A stretch of DNA of 64,000 bases from G965197005 sp965197005 (GCA_965197005.1 OZ239982.1:2480001-2544000), one strand, 5' to 3'; numbered from the stretch's first letter, positions 44,621 to 54,890 are shown. Notes: generated by a model not told the origin, from the sequence alone. Translations and numbers: made by a program.

Positions 44621-45157
44621 ATGGCAGAAATAACAACCCTTGCAAGACCTTATGCCAAAGCGGTATTTGCCCTCGCTAACGAAACGCAGAGCTTTGATAT
44701 CTGGTCTAAAGACTTAGAATTATTATCTGCGGTAGTACAAGAAGCAGCGGTCAAAGCCAAGCTAACGCACCCATCTGCTTCTGCTCAATCACGCCAAGCA
44801 CTGCTGCTGGACATTGTTGCCCAAGAGGTAAGCACGCCAGCGGCTCAATTAATTAGCGTATTAAGCGACAATGGAAGACTTCTTTTACTGCCCATGATTA
44901 GCCAGCAATACCAAGAGCTTAAGGCGCAGATGCAAAAAGTAGTTGAAACCACCATTGTCTCTGCCAATAAGTTAGACGACAAGCAACTAAACACACTGGT
45001 TGAAGCGTTAAAAAAACACTTAAAATCAGATGTAAAAGTAACACAAAAAATTGATAACTCCTTAATTGGCGGTTCCATCATTCATGCAGGTGATATGATG
45101 ATAGACGGCTCCGTTAAGGGAAAACTAAGCAAACTCGCAGAAGCGATGAACTCCTAA
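44621..45157 (+). CDS. atpH: ATP synthase subunit delta
   Basis: Delta caps F1 and joins it to the b stalk. ITTLARPYAKAVFALA at the N terminus and IDNSLIGGSIIHAGDMMIDGSVKGKLSKLAEAM at the C terminus are the family signatures. The length of 178 aa is normal. It lies 9 bp after atpF. Confidence 0.96.
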   Translation: MAEITTLARPYAKAVFALANETQSFDIWSKDLELLSAVVQEAAVKAKLTHPSASAQSRQALLLDIVAQEVSTPAAQLISVLSDNGRLLLLPMISQQYQELKAQMQKVVETTIVSANKLDDKQLNTLVEALKKHLKSDVKVTQKIDNSLIGGSIIHAGDMMIDGSVKGKLSKLAEAMNS

Positions 45158-45172
45158 TTCGAGGATTGATGA

Positions 45173-46717
45173 ATGCAACAACTGAATCCCTCAGAAATCA
45201 GTGAAGTAATAAAAAAACGCATCGAAAATTTAGATGTATCCGCACAAGCACAAAACGAAGGCATTATTGTCTCCGTATCAGATGGTATTGTGCGTATTCA
45301 TGGCCTAGCTGATGCCATGTACGGTGAAATGATTGAATTTGAACACAACCTATTTGGACTGGCTCTTAACCTTGAGCAAGACTCTGTAGGTGCAGTAGTA
45401 TTGGGTGACTACAAACCCCTTGCTGAAGGACAAATCGCAAAATGCACAGGACGAATTTTAGAAGTGCCTGTCGGCGAAGCCTTACTTGGACGTGTTGTTG
45501 ATGCACTAGGCAACCCCATTGATGGCAAAGGCGCAATCAATGCCAAGCACAGCAACCCAATAGAACGAGTAGCTCCCGGTGTAATTGCACGTCAAAGTGT
45601 TGATGAGCCATTACCTACAGGTTATAAATCTGTTGACTCTATGGTGCCTATCGGACGAGGACAACGAGAATTGATTATTGGTGACCGTCAAACAGGTAAA
45701 ACAGCACTAGCGATTGACACCATCATCAACCAAAAAAATAGCGGCGTAAAATGTATCTATGTAGCCATTGGGCAAAAGCAATCATCTATTGCCAACGTCG
45801 TTCGCAAACTAGAAGAACATGGCGCATTAGCACATACCATTATTGTTGCCGCAGGTGCTGCTGACCCTGCCTCGATGCAATATTTAGCGCCTTATGCTGG
45901 CTCTGCAATGGGCGAATACTTCCTTGATAAAGGCGAAGATGCCCTGATTATTTTTGATGACTTAACCAAACAGGCTTGGGCATATCGTCAAATATCCTTG
46001 CTACTAAAACGTCCTCCTGGACGAGAAGCCTATCCTGGGGACGTATTTTACTTACACTCTCGTCTTTTAGAGCGAGCCTGTCGAGTTAATGCCAACTACG
46101 TTGAAGAAGTCACCAAAGGTGCCGTCAAAGGAAAAACAGGCTCATTAACAGCGCTACCTATTATTGAAACTCAAGGTGGTGACGTTTCAGCATTTGTACC
46201 TACAAACGTCATATCCATTACAGACGGACAAATTTTTCTTGAAACCAACCTCTTTAACTCAGGCATTCGTCCAGCAATGAACGCAGGTATTTCTGTTTCT
46301 CGTGTAGGTGGTGCAGCACAAACCAAAATCATCAAAAAGCTAGGTGGTAACATTCGCTTATCTTTAGCACAATATCGTGAATTAGCAGCGTTTGCCCAGT
46401 TTGCATCTGACCTTGATGAAGCCACCCGTGCCCAATTAGAGCATGGGCATCGTGTTACAGAGCTGATGAAGCAAAAGCAATTTGCCCCCATGCCTACAGC
46501 ACAAATGGGCTTAGTTTTATATGCCGCAACAGAAGGCTTTTTAAGTGATGTTGAAGTAAATAAAATTGGTGATTTTGAATCAGCCTTACTCTCTTATGCA
46601 GAAGCAGAGCACGCTGAACTATTAGAGAAAGTGAATGCCAGTGGTGGATTTAATGATGAAATTGCAAGTGAATTTAAAGCATTAATAGAAACCTTTAAAC
46701 AAAATCAAGTATGGTAA
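45173..46717 (+). CDS. atpA: ATP synthase subunit alpha
   Basis: Alpha is the non-catalytic nucleotide-binding subunit of F1. Walker A is GDRQTGKTA. PVGEALLGRVVDALGNPIDG and the alpha signature SGIRPAMNAGISVSRVGGAAQ are present, and the C terminus SEFKALIETFKQNQVW is typical. The length of 514 aa is normal. Confidence 0.98.
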   Translation: MQQLNPSEISEVIKKRIENLDVSAQAQNEGIIVSVSDGIVRIHGLADAMYGEMIEFEHNLFGLALNLEQDSVGAVVLGDYKPLAEGQIAKCTGRILEVPVGEALLGRVVDALGNPIDGKGAINAKHSNPIERVAPGVIARQSVDEPLPTGYKSVDSMVPIGRGQRELIIGDRQTGKTALAIDTIINQKNSGVKCIYVAIGQKQSSIANVVRKLEEHGALAHTIIVAAGAADPASMQYLAPYAGSAMGEYFLDKGEDALIIFDDLTKQAWAYRQISLLLKRPPGREAYPGDVFYLHSRLLERACRVNANYVEEVTKGAVKGKTGSLTALPIIETQGGDVSAFVPTNVISITDGQIFLETNLFNSGIRPAMNAGISVSRVGGAAQTKIIKKLGGNIRLSLAQYRELAAFAQFASDLDEATRAQLEHGHRVTELMKQKQFAPMPTAQMGLVLYAATEGFLSDVEVNKIGDFESALLSYAEAEHAELLEKVNASGGFNDEIASEFKALIETFKQNQVW

Positions 46718-46768
46718 AACTGACAGCTAGAGAGTCTCACTCTCTAGCTTGAACTCAAAGGCAAAAGT

Positions 46769-47629
46769 ATGGCAGTCGGTAAGGAAATTAAAGAAAAAAT
46801 TGGCAGTGTGCAAAGTACGCAAAAAATTACTTCCGCAATGGAAAAAGTTGCTGTAAGTAAAATGCGTCGTGCCCAACAGCGTATGCAACACAGCCGCCCT
46901 TATGCCGAAAGTGCAAGACGCATTGTCGGACATTTAGCAAGTGCCAATGGTGTTTCTCAACATCAGTACTTACAAGCACGTTCGATTAAGCGAGTAGGCT
47001 ACATTGTAATTAGCTCAGACAGAGGTCTAGCTGGTGGTTTAAACATTAACATGTTCAAGACCCTGCTCACAGACATCAAAGACTTTCATGAGCAAAAAAT
47101 AGAAATAGATTATTGTGCGGTTGGAGCAAAAGCCGTACAGTTCTTAGCCAGCAGTGGTGGCAATGTTGTTGCCGCAGAATCTGGTTTAGGCGACGTACCA
47201 GAGTTACAAACACTCATAGGTGCAATTCAAGCAATGTTAGAAAACTTTAATACAGGTAAAATTGATAGGCTATTTTTGGTATTTAACCGTTTTGTAAATA
47301 CCATGACCCAAAAGCCAACCATTAATCAGCTTTTGCCCTTAGAAAAGTTTGATACACAAGACCTTGGGGAGCATTGGGATTATTTATATGAACCCAATGC
47401 AGAGTCCATTCTTGATGGGCTATTAATGCGCTACATCGAGTCACAAGTCTATCAGGCAGTAGTTGAAAATAACGCCTGTGAACAAGCGGCACGCATGTTA
47501 GCGATGAAAAATGCAACAGACAACGCTGGGGAATTGATTAACGAGCTTAATCTGCTTTATAACAAAGCCAGACAAGCCGCAATTACTCAGGAAATATCTG
47601 AAATTGTAGGTGGAGCAGCGGCGGTTTAG
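46769..47629 (+). CDS. atpG: ATP synthase subunit gamma
   Basis: Gamma is the rotating central shaft. Its two terminal helices are visible: GKEIKEKIGSVQSTQKITSAMEKVAVSKMRRAQ at the start and NATDNAGELINELNLLYNKARQAAITQEISEIVGGAAA at the end. The length of 286 aa is normal. The 51-bp gap after atpA holds a small dyad (GAGAGTCTCACTCTC region) of unknown use. Confidence 0.97.
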   Translation: MAVGKEIKEKIGSVQSTQKITSAMEKVAVSKMRRAQQRMQHSRPYAESARRIVGHLASANGVSQHQYLQARSIKRVGYIVISSDRGLAGGLNINMFKTLLTDIKDFHEQKIEIDYCAVGAKAVQFLASSGGNVVAAESGLGDVPELQTLIGAIQAMLENFNTGKIDRLFLVFNRFVNTMTQKPTINQLLPLEKFDTQDLGEHWDYLYEPNAESILDGLLMRYIESQVYQAVVENNACEQAARMLAMKNATDNAGELINELNLLYNKARQAAITQEISEIVGGAAAV

Positions 47630-47670
47630 CCCAGCTATCACACAACTGTAAATGTAAAGAGGAAAGATAA

Positions 47671-49071
47671 ATGAGCGGACGTATCGTACAAATTATCGGT
47701 GCTGTAATCGACGTAGAATTTCAACGTGATAGCGTACCAGGTATCTACGACGCCCTAACGGTAGATGGCACAGAAACAACCCTAGAAGTACAACAACAAC
47801 TAGGCGATGGCATGGTGCGTACCATTGCAATGGGCTCAACCGAAGGTCTTAAACGTGGTTTAAATGTAACCAATACTGGCGCACCTATTTCTGTACCAGT
47901 AGGTAAAGAAACCTTAGGGCGCATTATGGACGTATTAGGTCGTCCCATTGATGAATGTGGACCTATTGGCGAACAAGAACGTGCGTCTATTCATCGAGAT
48001 GCCCCTAAATTTGATGAACTCTCAAGCACCACAGACCTATTAGAAACTGGCATTAAAGTCATTGACTTAATCTGTCCTTTTGCCAAAGGTGGTAAAGTAG
48101 GTCTATTTGGTGGAGCAGGTGTTGGTAAAACCGTCAACATGCTAGAACTAATCAACAACATTGCCAAAGCGCAAAGTGGTTTATCTGTATTTGCAGGAGT
48201 TGGAGAACGGACTCGTGAAGGTAACGACTTCTATTACGAGATGGCAGAATCAGGTGTAGTTGACTTAGAAAACAAACCAAACTCAAAAGTGGCCATGGTT
48301 TACGGACAAATGAACGAACCCCCAGGTAACCGTTTACGAGTTGCACTAACAGGGTTAACCATGGCGGAAAAATTCCGTGATGAAGGTAAAGACGTACTGT
48401 TTTTTGTTGACAACATTTACCGCTACACCCTAGCAGGAACAGAAGTATCAGCCCTATTAGGACGTATGCCATCAGCGGTAGGCTATCAGCCCACATTAGC
48501 AGAAGAAATGGGGGTATTACAAGAACGCATTACCTCAACCAAAACAGGTTCTATTACTTCCGTACAAGCGGTGTATGTCCCTGCCGATGACTTAACCGAC
48601 CCATCGCCAGCAACCACCTTTGCGCACCTTGACTCAACAGTGGTACTAAGTCGTGATATTGCCTCTAAAGGTATTTATCCTGCCATTGACCCACTAGATT
48701 CCACCTCTCGTCAGCTAGACCCTCTAGTAATTGGACAAGCGCATTATGACGTTGCTCGAGGTGTACAAAACGTCTTACAGCGTTATAAAGAACTAAAAGA
48801 CATTATCGCCATTTTAGGTATGGACGAACTATCAGATGAAGACAAACTACTGGTAGGACGTGCCCGTAAAATTGAACGCTTTTTATCTCAACCATTCCAC
48901 GTTGCAGAAGTATTCACAGGCTCTCCAGGCAAATATGTTTCACTAAAAGAAACCATTGCTGGCTTTAAAGGACTGCTTGATGGTGATTTTGATGACTTAC
49001 CAGAACAGGCTTTCTATATGGTAGGATCCATAGAAGAAGCCGTAGAAAAGGCAAAAGCCTTTAAGGAATAA
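47671..49071 (+). CDS. atpD: ATP synthase subunit beta
   Basis: Beta is the catalytic subunit of F1. Walker A is GGAGVGKTVNMLELI. The catalytic glutamate lies in GERTREGNDFY, Walker B is DVLFFVDNIYRYT, and the signature region includes PSAVGYQPTLAEEMG and ERITSTKTGSITSVQAVYVPADDLTDP. The length of 466 aa is normal. AGAGGAAAG precedes the ATG. Confidence 0.98.
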   Translation: MSGRIVQIIGAVIDVEFQRDSVPGIYDALTVDGTETTLEVQQQLGDGMVRTIAMGSTEGLKRGLNVTNTGAPISVPVGKETLGRIMDVLGRPIDECGPIGEQERASIHRDAPKFDELSSTTDLLETGIKVIDLICPFAKGGKVGLFGGAGVGKTVNMLELINNIAKAQSGLSVFAGVGERTREGNDFYYEMAESGVVDLENKPNSKVAMVYGQMNEPPGNRLRVALTGLTMAEKFRDEGKDVLFFVDNIYRYTLAGTEVSALLGRMPSAVGYQPTLAEEMGVLQERITSTKTGSITSVQAVYVPADDLTDPSPATTFAHLDSTVVLSRDIASKGIYPAIDPLDSTSRQLDPLVIGQAHYDVARGVQNVLQRYKELKDIIAILGMDELSDEDKLLVGRARKIERFLSQPFHVAEVFTGSPGKYVSLKETIAGFKGLLDGDFDDLPEQAFYMVGSIEEAVEKAKAFKE

Positions 49072-49074
49072 AGC

Positions 49075-49500
49075 ATGAGCAGCAGCGTAAATTGTGATGT
49101 AGTCAGTGCTGAAAAAAAGCTATTTAGCGGAGCCGCTGAAATGGTCATAGTCTCAGGCGAAGCTGGCGATTTAGGCATTATGCCCGGGCACACACCATTG
49201 CTTTCTGGTTTGCGTCCAGGGCCGGTACGCATCATCAAACAAGGCGGCAATGAAGAAGTCATTTATGTCTCTGGTGGTTATCTTGAAGTACAGCCAAACC
49301 AAGTCATTGTATTGGCAGACACAGGACTAAGAGCCACCGACATTGACGAAGCAAAAGCAGTAGCCGCCAAAGAAAAGGCCGAAAAAGCCATGGAAAACTC
49401 CACTGGCGAATTAGACTACTCTAAAGCCGCTGCCGAGCTTGCAAGAGCATCAGCCATGCTACGCACACTAGAAGAGCTGCGTATTCGCGCCAGCCGCTAA
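49075..49500 (+). CDS. atpC: ATP synthase subunit epsilon
   Basis: Epsilon is the inhibitory subunit of F1, with a beta-barrel N domain (CDVVSAEKKLFSGAAEMVIVSGEAGDLGIMPGHTPLL) and two C-terminal helices rich in alanine and glutamate. The length of 141 aa is normal. It is the last gene of the operon and is followed directly by a terminator. Confidence 0.97.
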   Translation: MSSSVNCDVVSAEKKLFSGAAEMVIVSGEAGDLGIMPGHTPLLSGLRPGPVRIIKQGGNEEVIYVSGGYLEVQPNQVIVLADTGLRATDIDEAKAVAAKEKAEKAMENSTGELDYSKAAAELARASAMLRTLEELRIRASR

Positions 49501-49505
49501 TATTA

Positions 49506-49540
49506 AAATAAGCCAGCATTTGCTGGCTTATTTCCTTTTT
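49506..49540 (+). terminator. rho-independent terminator of the atp operon
   Basis: AAATAAGCCAGCA (49506-49518) pairs with TGCTGGCTTATTT (49521-49533); the real loop is larger because the innermost pairs cannot close. TTTCCTTTTT follows. The remaining bases to 49765 hold a possible -10 (TATAAT at 49692-49697) for the next gene and nothing else I can support. Confidence 0.88.
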
Positions 49541-49765
49541 ACCTCAATATAAGCCCTCTTTCTTGAATATAGGTTTTGCTTTTTTAAAACCTCATTGCCT
49601 ACCCTAGATAGATATCAAGCCACCAGCAATAGAATAAAAAATAAATAATAAAAAAACGAGCAACCAAGCACTACAGTAACTAGATTTAAGCTATAATAAC
49701 GCCATTATTCATTTACCCTAAAGACATTACCTGCTATGGTTAACAAAACAAATTAGTCCTTTTTT

Positions 49766-50437
49766 ATGACAGAAACCCCAAAGCACATTTTTATTTTAGA
49801 AGATCAAACCAGTTGCCTAAAACGCCTAACCAGTTTAGTGCGTCAAACCTTATCTATTAATAAAATTAGCACTGCCAGAGACCTAGCCCAAGCATATAAA
49901 TGCGACACCAGCCAATGTCAATTAGGATTTATTGATTTACAACTACCAGATGGCAACTCTTTTGATTTTATGACCCATCACCTACAAACCTACCCACATA
50001 TCCCACTGATTGTAACCACCTTATACAACGATGATGAACATGTTTTTAAAGCGCTAGCACTAGGCGTATCTGGGTACTTACTAAAATCCGATAATGACGA
50101 ACTGTTATTACACTCACTAAACAGCCTACTACTTGGACAAATTCCCATATCTCCTTATATTGCCAAACGCCTTATGCAAAAAGTAGACAACACGGAAGAG
50201 CAGCCCATTTGTGATGGTAAAAACATACAAGTCAATGATAAAAAGATAGAACTAAGTGAGCGAGAGCTAGAAACCCTACAATACATAAGCAAAGGGCTTT
50301 TAACCAAGCAAGTTGCCCATGAAATGGGGATTTCCACTTACACCGTTAATGATGTAGTTAAGCGAATTTATCGTAAATGCCATATTCGTAATCGTATAGA
50401 AGCAAAAGAATTTGCCAGCAAGCACAACCTAATTTAA
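49766..50437 (+). CDS. NarL/FixJ-type response regulator
   Basis: A two-component response regulator of 223 aa. The receiver has the acidic pair E12-D13, the phosphorylated Asp57 in GFIDLQLPDG, the conserved threonine in IVTTLYNDDEHV and the lysine in GYLLKSDNDE. The C-terminal LuxR-type helix-turn-helix spans about residues 160-215 (LSERELETLQYISKGLLTKQVAHEMGISTYTVNDVVKRIYRKC). It converges, 3 bp apart, on two tandem sensor kinases of the NarX type, whose partner it almost certainly is. No good Shine-Dalgarno precedes the ATG. The target genes are unknown; the adjacent lipoprotein array is the natural candidate. Confidence 0.9.
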   Translation: MTETPKHIFILEDQTSCLKRLTSLVRQTLSINKISTARDLAQAYKCDTSQCQLGFIDLQLPDGNSFDFMTHHLQTYPHIPLIVTTLYNDDEHVFKALALGVSGYLLKSDNDELLLHSLNSLLLGQIPISPYIAKRLMQKVDNTEEQPICDGKNIQVNDKKIELSERELETLQYISKGLLTKQVAHEMGISTYTVNDVVKRIYRKCHIRNRIEAKEFASKHNLI

Positions 50438-50440
50438 CGC

Positions 50441-52645
50441 CTACAGAAGTAACCAAGCACTCGTATCAAAACGCAATTTAGCAATGACTCCACCCTCCGT
50501 CTGCGCTGTCCAACTGACCTCTCCGCCCAGTCCATTTACACGCCTTTTAATAGAAGACAAGCCAATACCAAGTTCCCAGTCATCAATACAGGTTTGTGCG
50601 CCATTATTGCAAACCTCAACCTCACAGCACTCAGCATTAATGACAATATTAATTTGCACACAACTGACCCCTTGGTGCTGTAAAGCATTACGAGACAACT
50701 CACTAACAATCGCATTTAACTGTAGCGTAGCCAAAGCAGAAATCATTTTCTCCTCTAGCTCTGGAGCGAGTATGATATTGCAGTTTACCTCTAGCTCCCC
50801 TATATCTAAGCGCAAAATATGATGCTGTAAACTCGCCATTAAAGCCCCAACACTTTGTTCGTCCTGATGCAAAGCATGAGTTAAGGTGCGTAATTGCTCC
50901 AGAGTTTGCTGTGCATATTGAGGGATATTATCATTTAAGCCATACGCTAAATGATGTAAGCGTCCACCAATATCATCATGTAAATCATGGGCAATTTGCA
51001 AACGAGTTTGCGTTTCGCCAGCGGCAAAAGCCGCCTGCTCACGTTGTTGTGCATTAGACAACTCTTGGAGCATACTCAAAGTTTTAACATCTCGCTCATT
51101 AAATAAGCGTTTACCCTTATTTGGTGCAGACAACCTAAGCCCATATTTTGGGGTAATACTCAATTGCAACTGCTCTCCAGAGCAAATAATCTGTATCTTG
51201 CTTTGTGTTGCTTTTAGCTCAATTATTTCTGCGTTTTTAGCATCTATCGCCTGCATAAAAAGGCGTTTTTGATGTGCCCAAAACGCACTAGAATTAACCT
51301 TAACCTGTCTTAATTGTTGCAACAAAAGAGACGCATTAAGCAATAAATTAATATGACTTCGCAACTGTCGATACTGAAAGAAAAAGCTCATACCCAAAAT
51401 AGCAAACAAACTCGCAAGCAAGCTAATCCCAATATCCATAGGCTCATTACGCAAACCAAACTGGTTAACTAGTGCAAAGCTCACAAGCAACACCAATGCC
51501 CCCACCAGCAAGGCATAAAACAACCACCACCAATAAGCGATACGATAAAGCTGATGGCGAAACAGCAACAAAAACAACACCGCATTACTGGTTATACTAA
51601 TCAGCCCCAACATTAAATTAGGCGTTAGCGTTAAATGTTGCCAATAATGAAAAACCACAAAATTAAGCGTACTAAATAAAATGCAAGCAAACACCCCAAA
51701 GGCAAACAGCATACGCATACTCACCTTATCTACCAAACTAACGCCCTCTTTGCGAGTTAACCACCACTGCACAGAAAAAACGCCAATAAATAAAACCGCC
51801 AAAAGGTTACTAGAGGCTCGTAAATAACCAATTGCAAAAGACGCCTGCGCCAACAAGAACACCAGATTAAACGCATATACAACACAAGCACCAAGCCAAA
51901 GTACAGGCCAAAGCCCATGGCGGTTGGGTAAATAGCTAGGTTGGGTTAACCATAACCTAAGAAAAAGCAGCGAGCTGAACGCAACCATCGTCATATTAGC
52001 AATAAACTTTGTCCATAAATACCAATCAGGCACAGCCCAACTGCGGCTCATTGCCGCAACCGACAACACCAAAGTTAAAGAAGAACACACCAAAGAGAGG
52101 CACAACAACAACCGACCAGATGTCTCATTATCAGGGGTATACTGGTTATCTTCCTTAGATGCGTTTTTATGCCAATAAAGCGTTATCCACGCCAGCAACA
52201 TACCCAGCAAATACAGCACCCGATACAACCAAAAACCAACACCCAGCTCGCTCCAACTGGCGGATTTTGCTTGTACATCAACAACATCGCCGTTGCTTTT
52301 TTTAAAACGAATAGGCTCTAAGCGCAGCTCGTATAGTTTTTGTTCTAAATTAAATGAACCTATCACATCACTTAAACTGGCGGCATAATCAGGGGTAGAA
52401 AGTAAAATCTGGTTATCAAGTTTGACCCAAGAATAATCAACAAGCACATCGGTTAATAAAGCCCCATCTGTTATTTCAGGCAAATTGCTGCTAGTTACTT
52501 GCCAGCCTTGCACACCATCATCTTGCAGCACCAAAGGTTGCCACTTAAAACCCAGATAAGTAGCAAAATATTTATCTAAAAAAGTACTGCTTAGCATCAG
52601 CACAAAACTGACAAATAAACAAAGATAGCAATGCCAAAGGCGCAT
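50441..52645 (-). CDS. polytopic sensor histidine kinase, NarX/HPK7 type (copy 1)
   Basis: A 734-aa membrane sensor kinase. Helix 1 is followed by an extracytoplasmic region of about 120 residues with a degenerate PDZ-like sequence (WQVTSSNLPEITDGALLTDV; my inference), then about eight more helices to residue 430. The cytoplasmic part has a HisKA_3 dimerisation domain with the phosphoacceptor at about His556 in LQIAHDLHDDIGGRL. The ATPase domain has the N-box asparagine at about 653 and the segment GIGLSSIKRRVNGLGGEVSW. The ATP-binding DxGxG box reads NNGAQ. It is paralogous to the gene upstream, 43 bp away, with which it forms an operon. The stimulus is unknown. Confidence 0.88.
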   Translation of the reverse strand: MRLWHCYLCLFVSFVLMLSSTFLDKYFATYLGFKWQPLVLQDDGVQGWQVTSSNLPEITDGALLTDVLVDYSWVKLDNQILLSTPDYAASLSDVIGSFNLEQKLYELRLEPIRFKKSNGDVVDVQAKSASWSELGVGFWLYRVLYLLGMLLAWITLYWHKNASKEDNQYTPDNETSGRLLLCLSLVCSSLTLVLSVAAMSRSWAVPDWYLWTKFIANMTMVAFSSLLFLRLWLTQPSYLPNRHGLWPVLWLGACVVYAFNLVFLLAQASFAIGYLRASSNLLAVLFIGVFSVQWWLTRKEGVSLVDKVSMRMLFAFGVFACILFSTLNFVVFHYWQHLTLTPNLMLGLISITSNAVLFLLLFRHQLYRIAYWWWLFYALLVGALVLLVSFALVNQFGLRNEPMDIGISLLASLFAILGMSFFFQYRQLRSHINLLLNASLLLQQLRQVKVNSSAFWAHQKRLFMQAIDAKNAEIIELKATQSKIQIICSGEQLQLSITPKYGLRLSAPNKGKRLFNERDVKTLSMLQELSNAQQREQAAFAAGETQTRLQIAHDLHDDIGGRLHHLAYGLNDNIPQYAQQTLEQLRTLTHALHQDEQSVGALMASLQHHILRLDIGELEVNCNIILAPELEEKMISALATLQLNAIVSELSRNALQHQGVSCVQINIVINAECCEVEVCNNGAQTCIDDWELGIGLSSIKRRVNGLGGEVSWTAQTEGGVIAKLRFDTSAWLLL

Positions 52646-52688
52646 AAAAAACTCGAATTAAAAATCAAACACTAATAATAAAATAAAA

Positions 52689-54890
52689 CTATAAACTAAG
52701 CCATGCTTGGGTACGAAATACCAACACCACAGATGCGCCTCCTGTTGTATTAGCACGCCATGTAACCGTACCACCCAACTGTAAAACACGTCGTCTAACA
52801 GACGTCATACCAATACCATTTTCCCAATCCTCAACCGCAGTTTGCGCTCCATTATTATGAATACTGACATTCACATTTTCCGCATCAATTTTAATATATA
52901 CAGCCACCTTACTAACCTGTTTATGCTGTAAGGCATTACGGCATAACTCACTGACAATCGCAGACAACTGCAACATACTAATAGAAGAAAGAGGATAGGT
53001 ATTTAGCGTCTCACAAATACAGGTATCAAAATCCACCTGCACCGTACCGCTTTCCCCAATGCGTAGCGCATTATGCCGCAAACTGGCAACAAACAGCCCC
53101 AGCTCCTGCCCATTTTGATGTAACGCATGGGTCAATGTACGCAACTGCTCCAAAGTGCTTTGTGCACGTCCAGCAACATCATCGGAGTGATCATAAATCA
53201 TCTGGTGCAATCGTCCTCCAATATCATCATGCAAATCGTGAGCAATTTGCAGACGGGTTTGTTTTTCCCCAGCGGCAAACGCCTCTTGCTCACGTTCTTT
53301 AACACGAATTAAATTTTGCAATAGCTCAGCGGTTTTGACATCTTGCTCATTAAACAAGCGTTGTCCTTTATTAGGTGCAGATAGCAACAACGCCTTACGC
53401 TTTTCTTCTAAAATCAGCAACTGCATTTGTTCACCGCTATGGCACAGCTTAATATCAGGGTCATCGGTTGCGGCAACAACCAGCTCTGCTTGCAAGCAAT
53501 CAAAAGCACGCTGTAGTAAATCTGCTTGGGCTTGCCAAAACGCATCAGAGTCCACCGTTAGCCGTGCTGTTTTTTGTGCGCTTAATGTCGCATTTTGAAT
53601 AATGTTAATATGCCGAGACAAAAGGCGAAACACAAACCAAAAAGCAACCAGCATTGCCACCATAACAGACAAAACAACACTCACAACAAAATTTTTGCTA
53701 CTATGATTTTGCCCAAAATCACTACCAATAAAAAAGCTAAACAAAAAAGCCAACGCCGCAAACGTAATGGCATACAGCAACAACCACCAAGAATCGATAC
53801 GATACAAATATTGACGAAAAATCAATAGCAGCGTGCTCAAGCTCATCAACAAACTCATAGTAGCGTTCAGCAAAGTAGGATTAGTAGGAGCATTTAATAT
53901 TTGGCTATGCAGCAAAAAATTATAAATGCCATAAATCAACCCAATGCACAAATTAAAGCTAAACGCCGCTTTTAAAGCAGCACGGTCAATCAAGCAAGAC
54001 TGGTCTTTACACACCAAAAACCACTGCAATGCCAACAGAGCAAAAACCGAAGCAGGCAGCAATGCATACGCCAGATGTAAAAGTCCCATAGCACCTTGAT
54101 GCTGCCAAGCAATCAAATGGGAAGCCAGCAAAAAATAGCCAGCGCACAATGCGTACAGCCCCCAAAAAAGATAATTTTTTGCAAATAAGTTACGCGGCAA
54201 TCTAAACAACAAAACAATCCATATTGCCATATAAAAAGAAGCCACATACAAAGACAGATGGTATCGTAAAAGCAACAAACGGCTATCCATCGCCCATTGG
54301 CGATCAAGGCTAACTGGTCCAAACAAAACACACAGCCCCAAGCTAACCAGCAAGCAAACCATCAACATTTGCTCAACACTAATATCCGCAATAGGCCGAC
54401 TGTCCAAAGAAACCTTACTCAAGCATAAACAGCCGACAGCAAGCAACAAACACAAATAAAAAAAGCCGTGATACGCCCAAAAATAGCCGCTTAAATCTTG
54501 CCAGCGCATTGGCTTAGTACTTAAAGCAACCTGCGAGCCATCAAATTTGCTAAATACAATTGGCACATTCGCTGCCTCATAAGCCATAGCCTCTTGCTCT
54601 AAGCTGCGCTTAAAATACGCCATAGTTGGCGAAGCATCAGGAAAGCGAATTAAAAAACCTGAATTAAGCGCAAAGCCATGCTCAGCAAAACGCACATGGG
54701 TTAACAGGTCGCCTTTTTTCAGCGAGGGCACGTTACTGCTTGTTACCTCCCAAGCAAATTGCCCTTGTGCAAGTTCAATAGGTTGCCAAGTAAATCCCAG
54801 CCATAGGCTTTGCTGCTTATCATGCAGCGTCAATGCGCTGGCCGCCAAAAACGACAGCACAATCAACCCCCAAGAAAAATATAATCGCAT
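52689..54890 (-). CDS. polytopic sensor histidine kinase, NarX/HPK7 type (copy 2)
   Basis: A 733-aa paralogue of the downstream kinase with the same plan: N-terminal helix, extracytoplasmic segment (WEVTSSNVPSLKKGDLLTHV, PDZ-like), about eight helices, HisKA_3 domain with His554 in LQIAHDLHDDIGGRL, and an ATPase domain with NNGAQ and GIGMTSVRRRVLQLGGTVTW. Cytoplasmic halves are far more alike than sensory halves. I start it at the ATG at 54890 (MRLYFSWG), which has AGAGGG upstream and matches the copy 1 start MRLWHC; the frame is open to 54962, but that would run into the palindrome. It is the first gene of the kinase operon. Confidence 0.88.
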   Translation of the reverse strand: MRLYFSWGLIVLSFLAASALTLHDKQQSLWLGFTWQPIELAQGQFAWEVTSSNVPSLKKGDLLTHVRFAEHGFALNSGFLIRFPDASPTMAYFKRSLEQEAMAYEAANVPIVFSKFDGSQVALSTKPMRWQDLSGYFWAYHGFFYLCLLLAVGCLCLSKVSLDSRPIADISVEQMLMVCLLVSLGLCVLFGPVSLDRQWAMDSRLLLLRYHLSLYVASFYMAIWIVLLFRLPRNLFAKNYLFWGLYALCAGYFLLASHLIAWQHQGAMGLLHLAYALLPASVFALLALQWFLVCKDQSCLIDRAALKAAFSFNLCIGLIYGIYNFLLHSQILNAPTNPTLLNATMSLLMSLSTLLLIFRQYLYRIDSWWLLLYAITFAALAFLFSFFIGSDFGQNHSSKNFVVSVVLSVMVAMLVAFWFVFRLLSRHINIIQNATLSAQKTARLTVDSDAFWQAQADLLQRAFDCLQAELVVAATDDPDIKLCHSGEQMQLLILEEKRKALLLSAPNKGQRLFNEQDVKTAELLQNLIRVKEREQEAFAAGEKQTRLQIAHDLHDDIGGRLHQMIYDHSDDVAGRAQSTLEQLRTLTHALHQNGQELGLFVASLRHNALRIGESGTVQVDFDTCICETLNTYPLSSISMLQLSAIVSELCRNALQHKQVSKVAVYIKIDAENVNVSIHNNGAQTAVEDWENGIGMTSVRRRVLQLGGTVTWRANTTGGASVVLVFRTQAWLSL

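Noticed and set aside
37468..52190. Scattered DnaA-box-like sequences (near 37470 and 52181)
   Set aside because: They are single, inside genes and far apart; chance matches are expected at this length.
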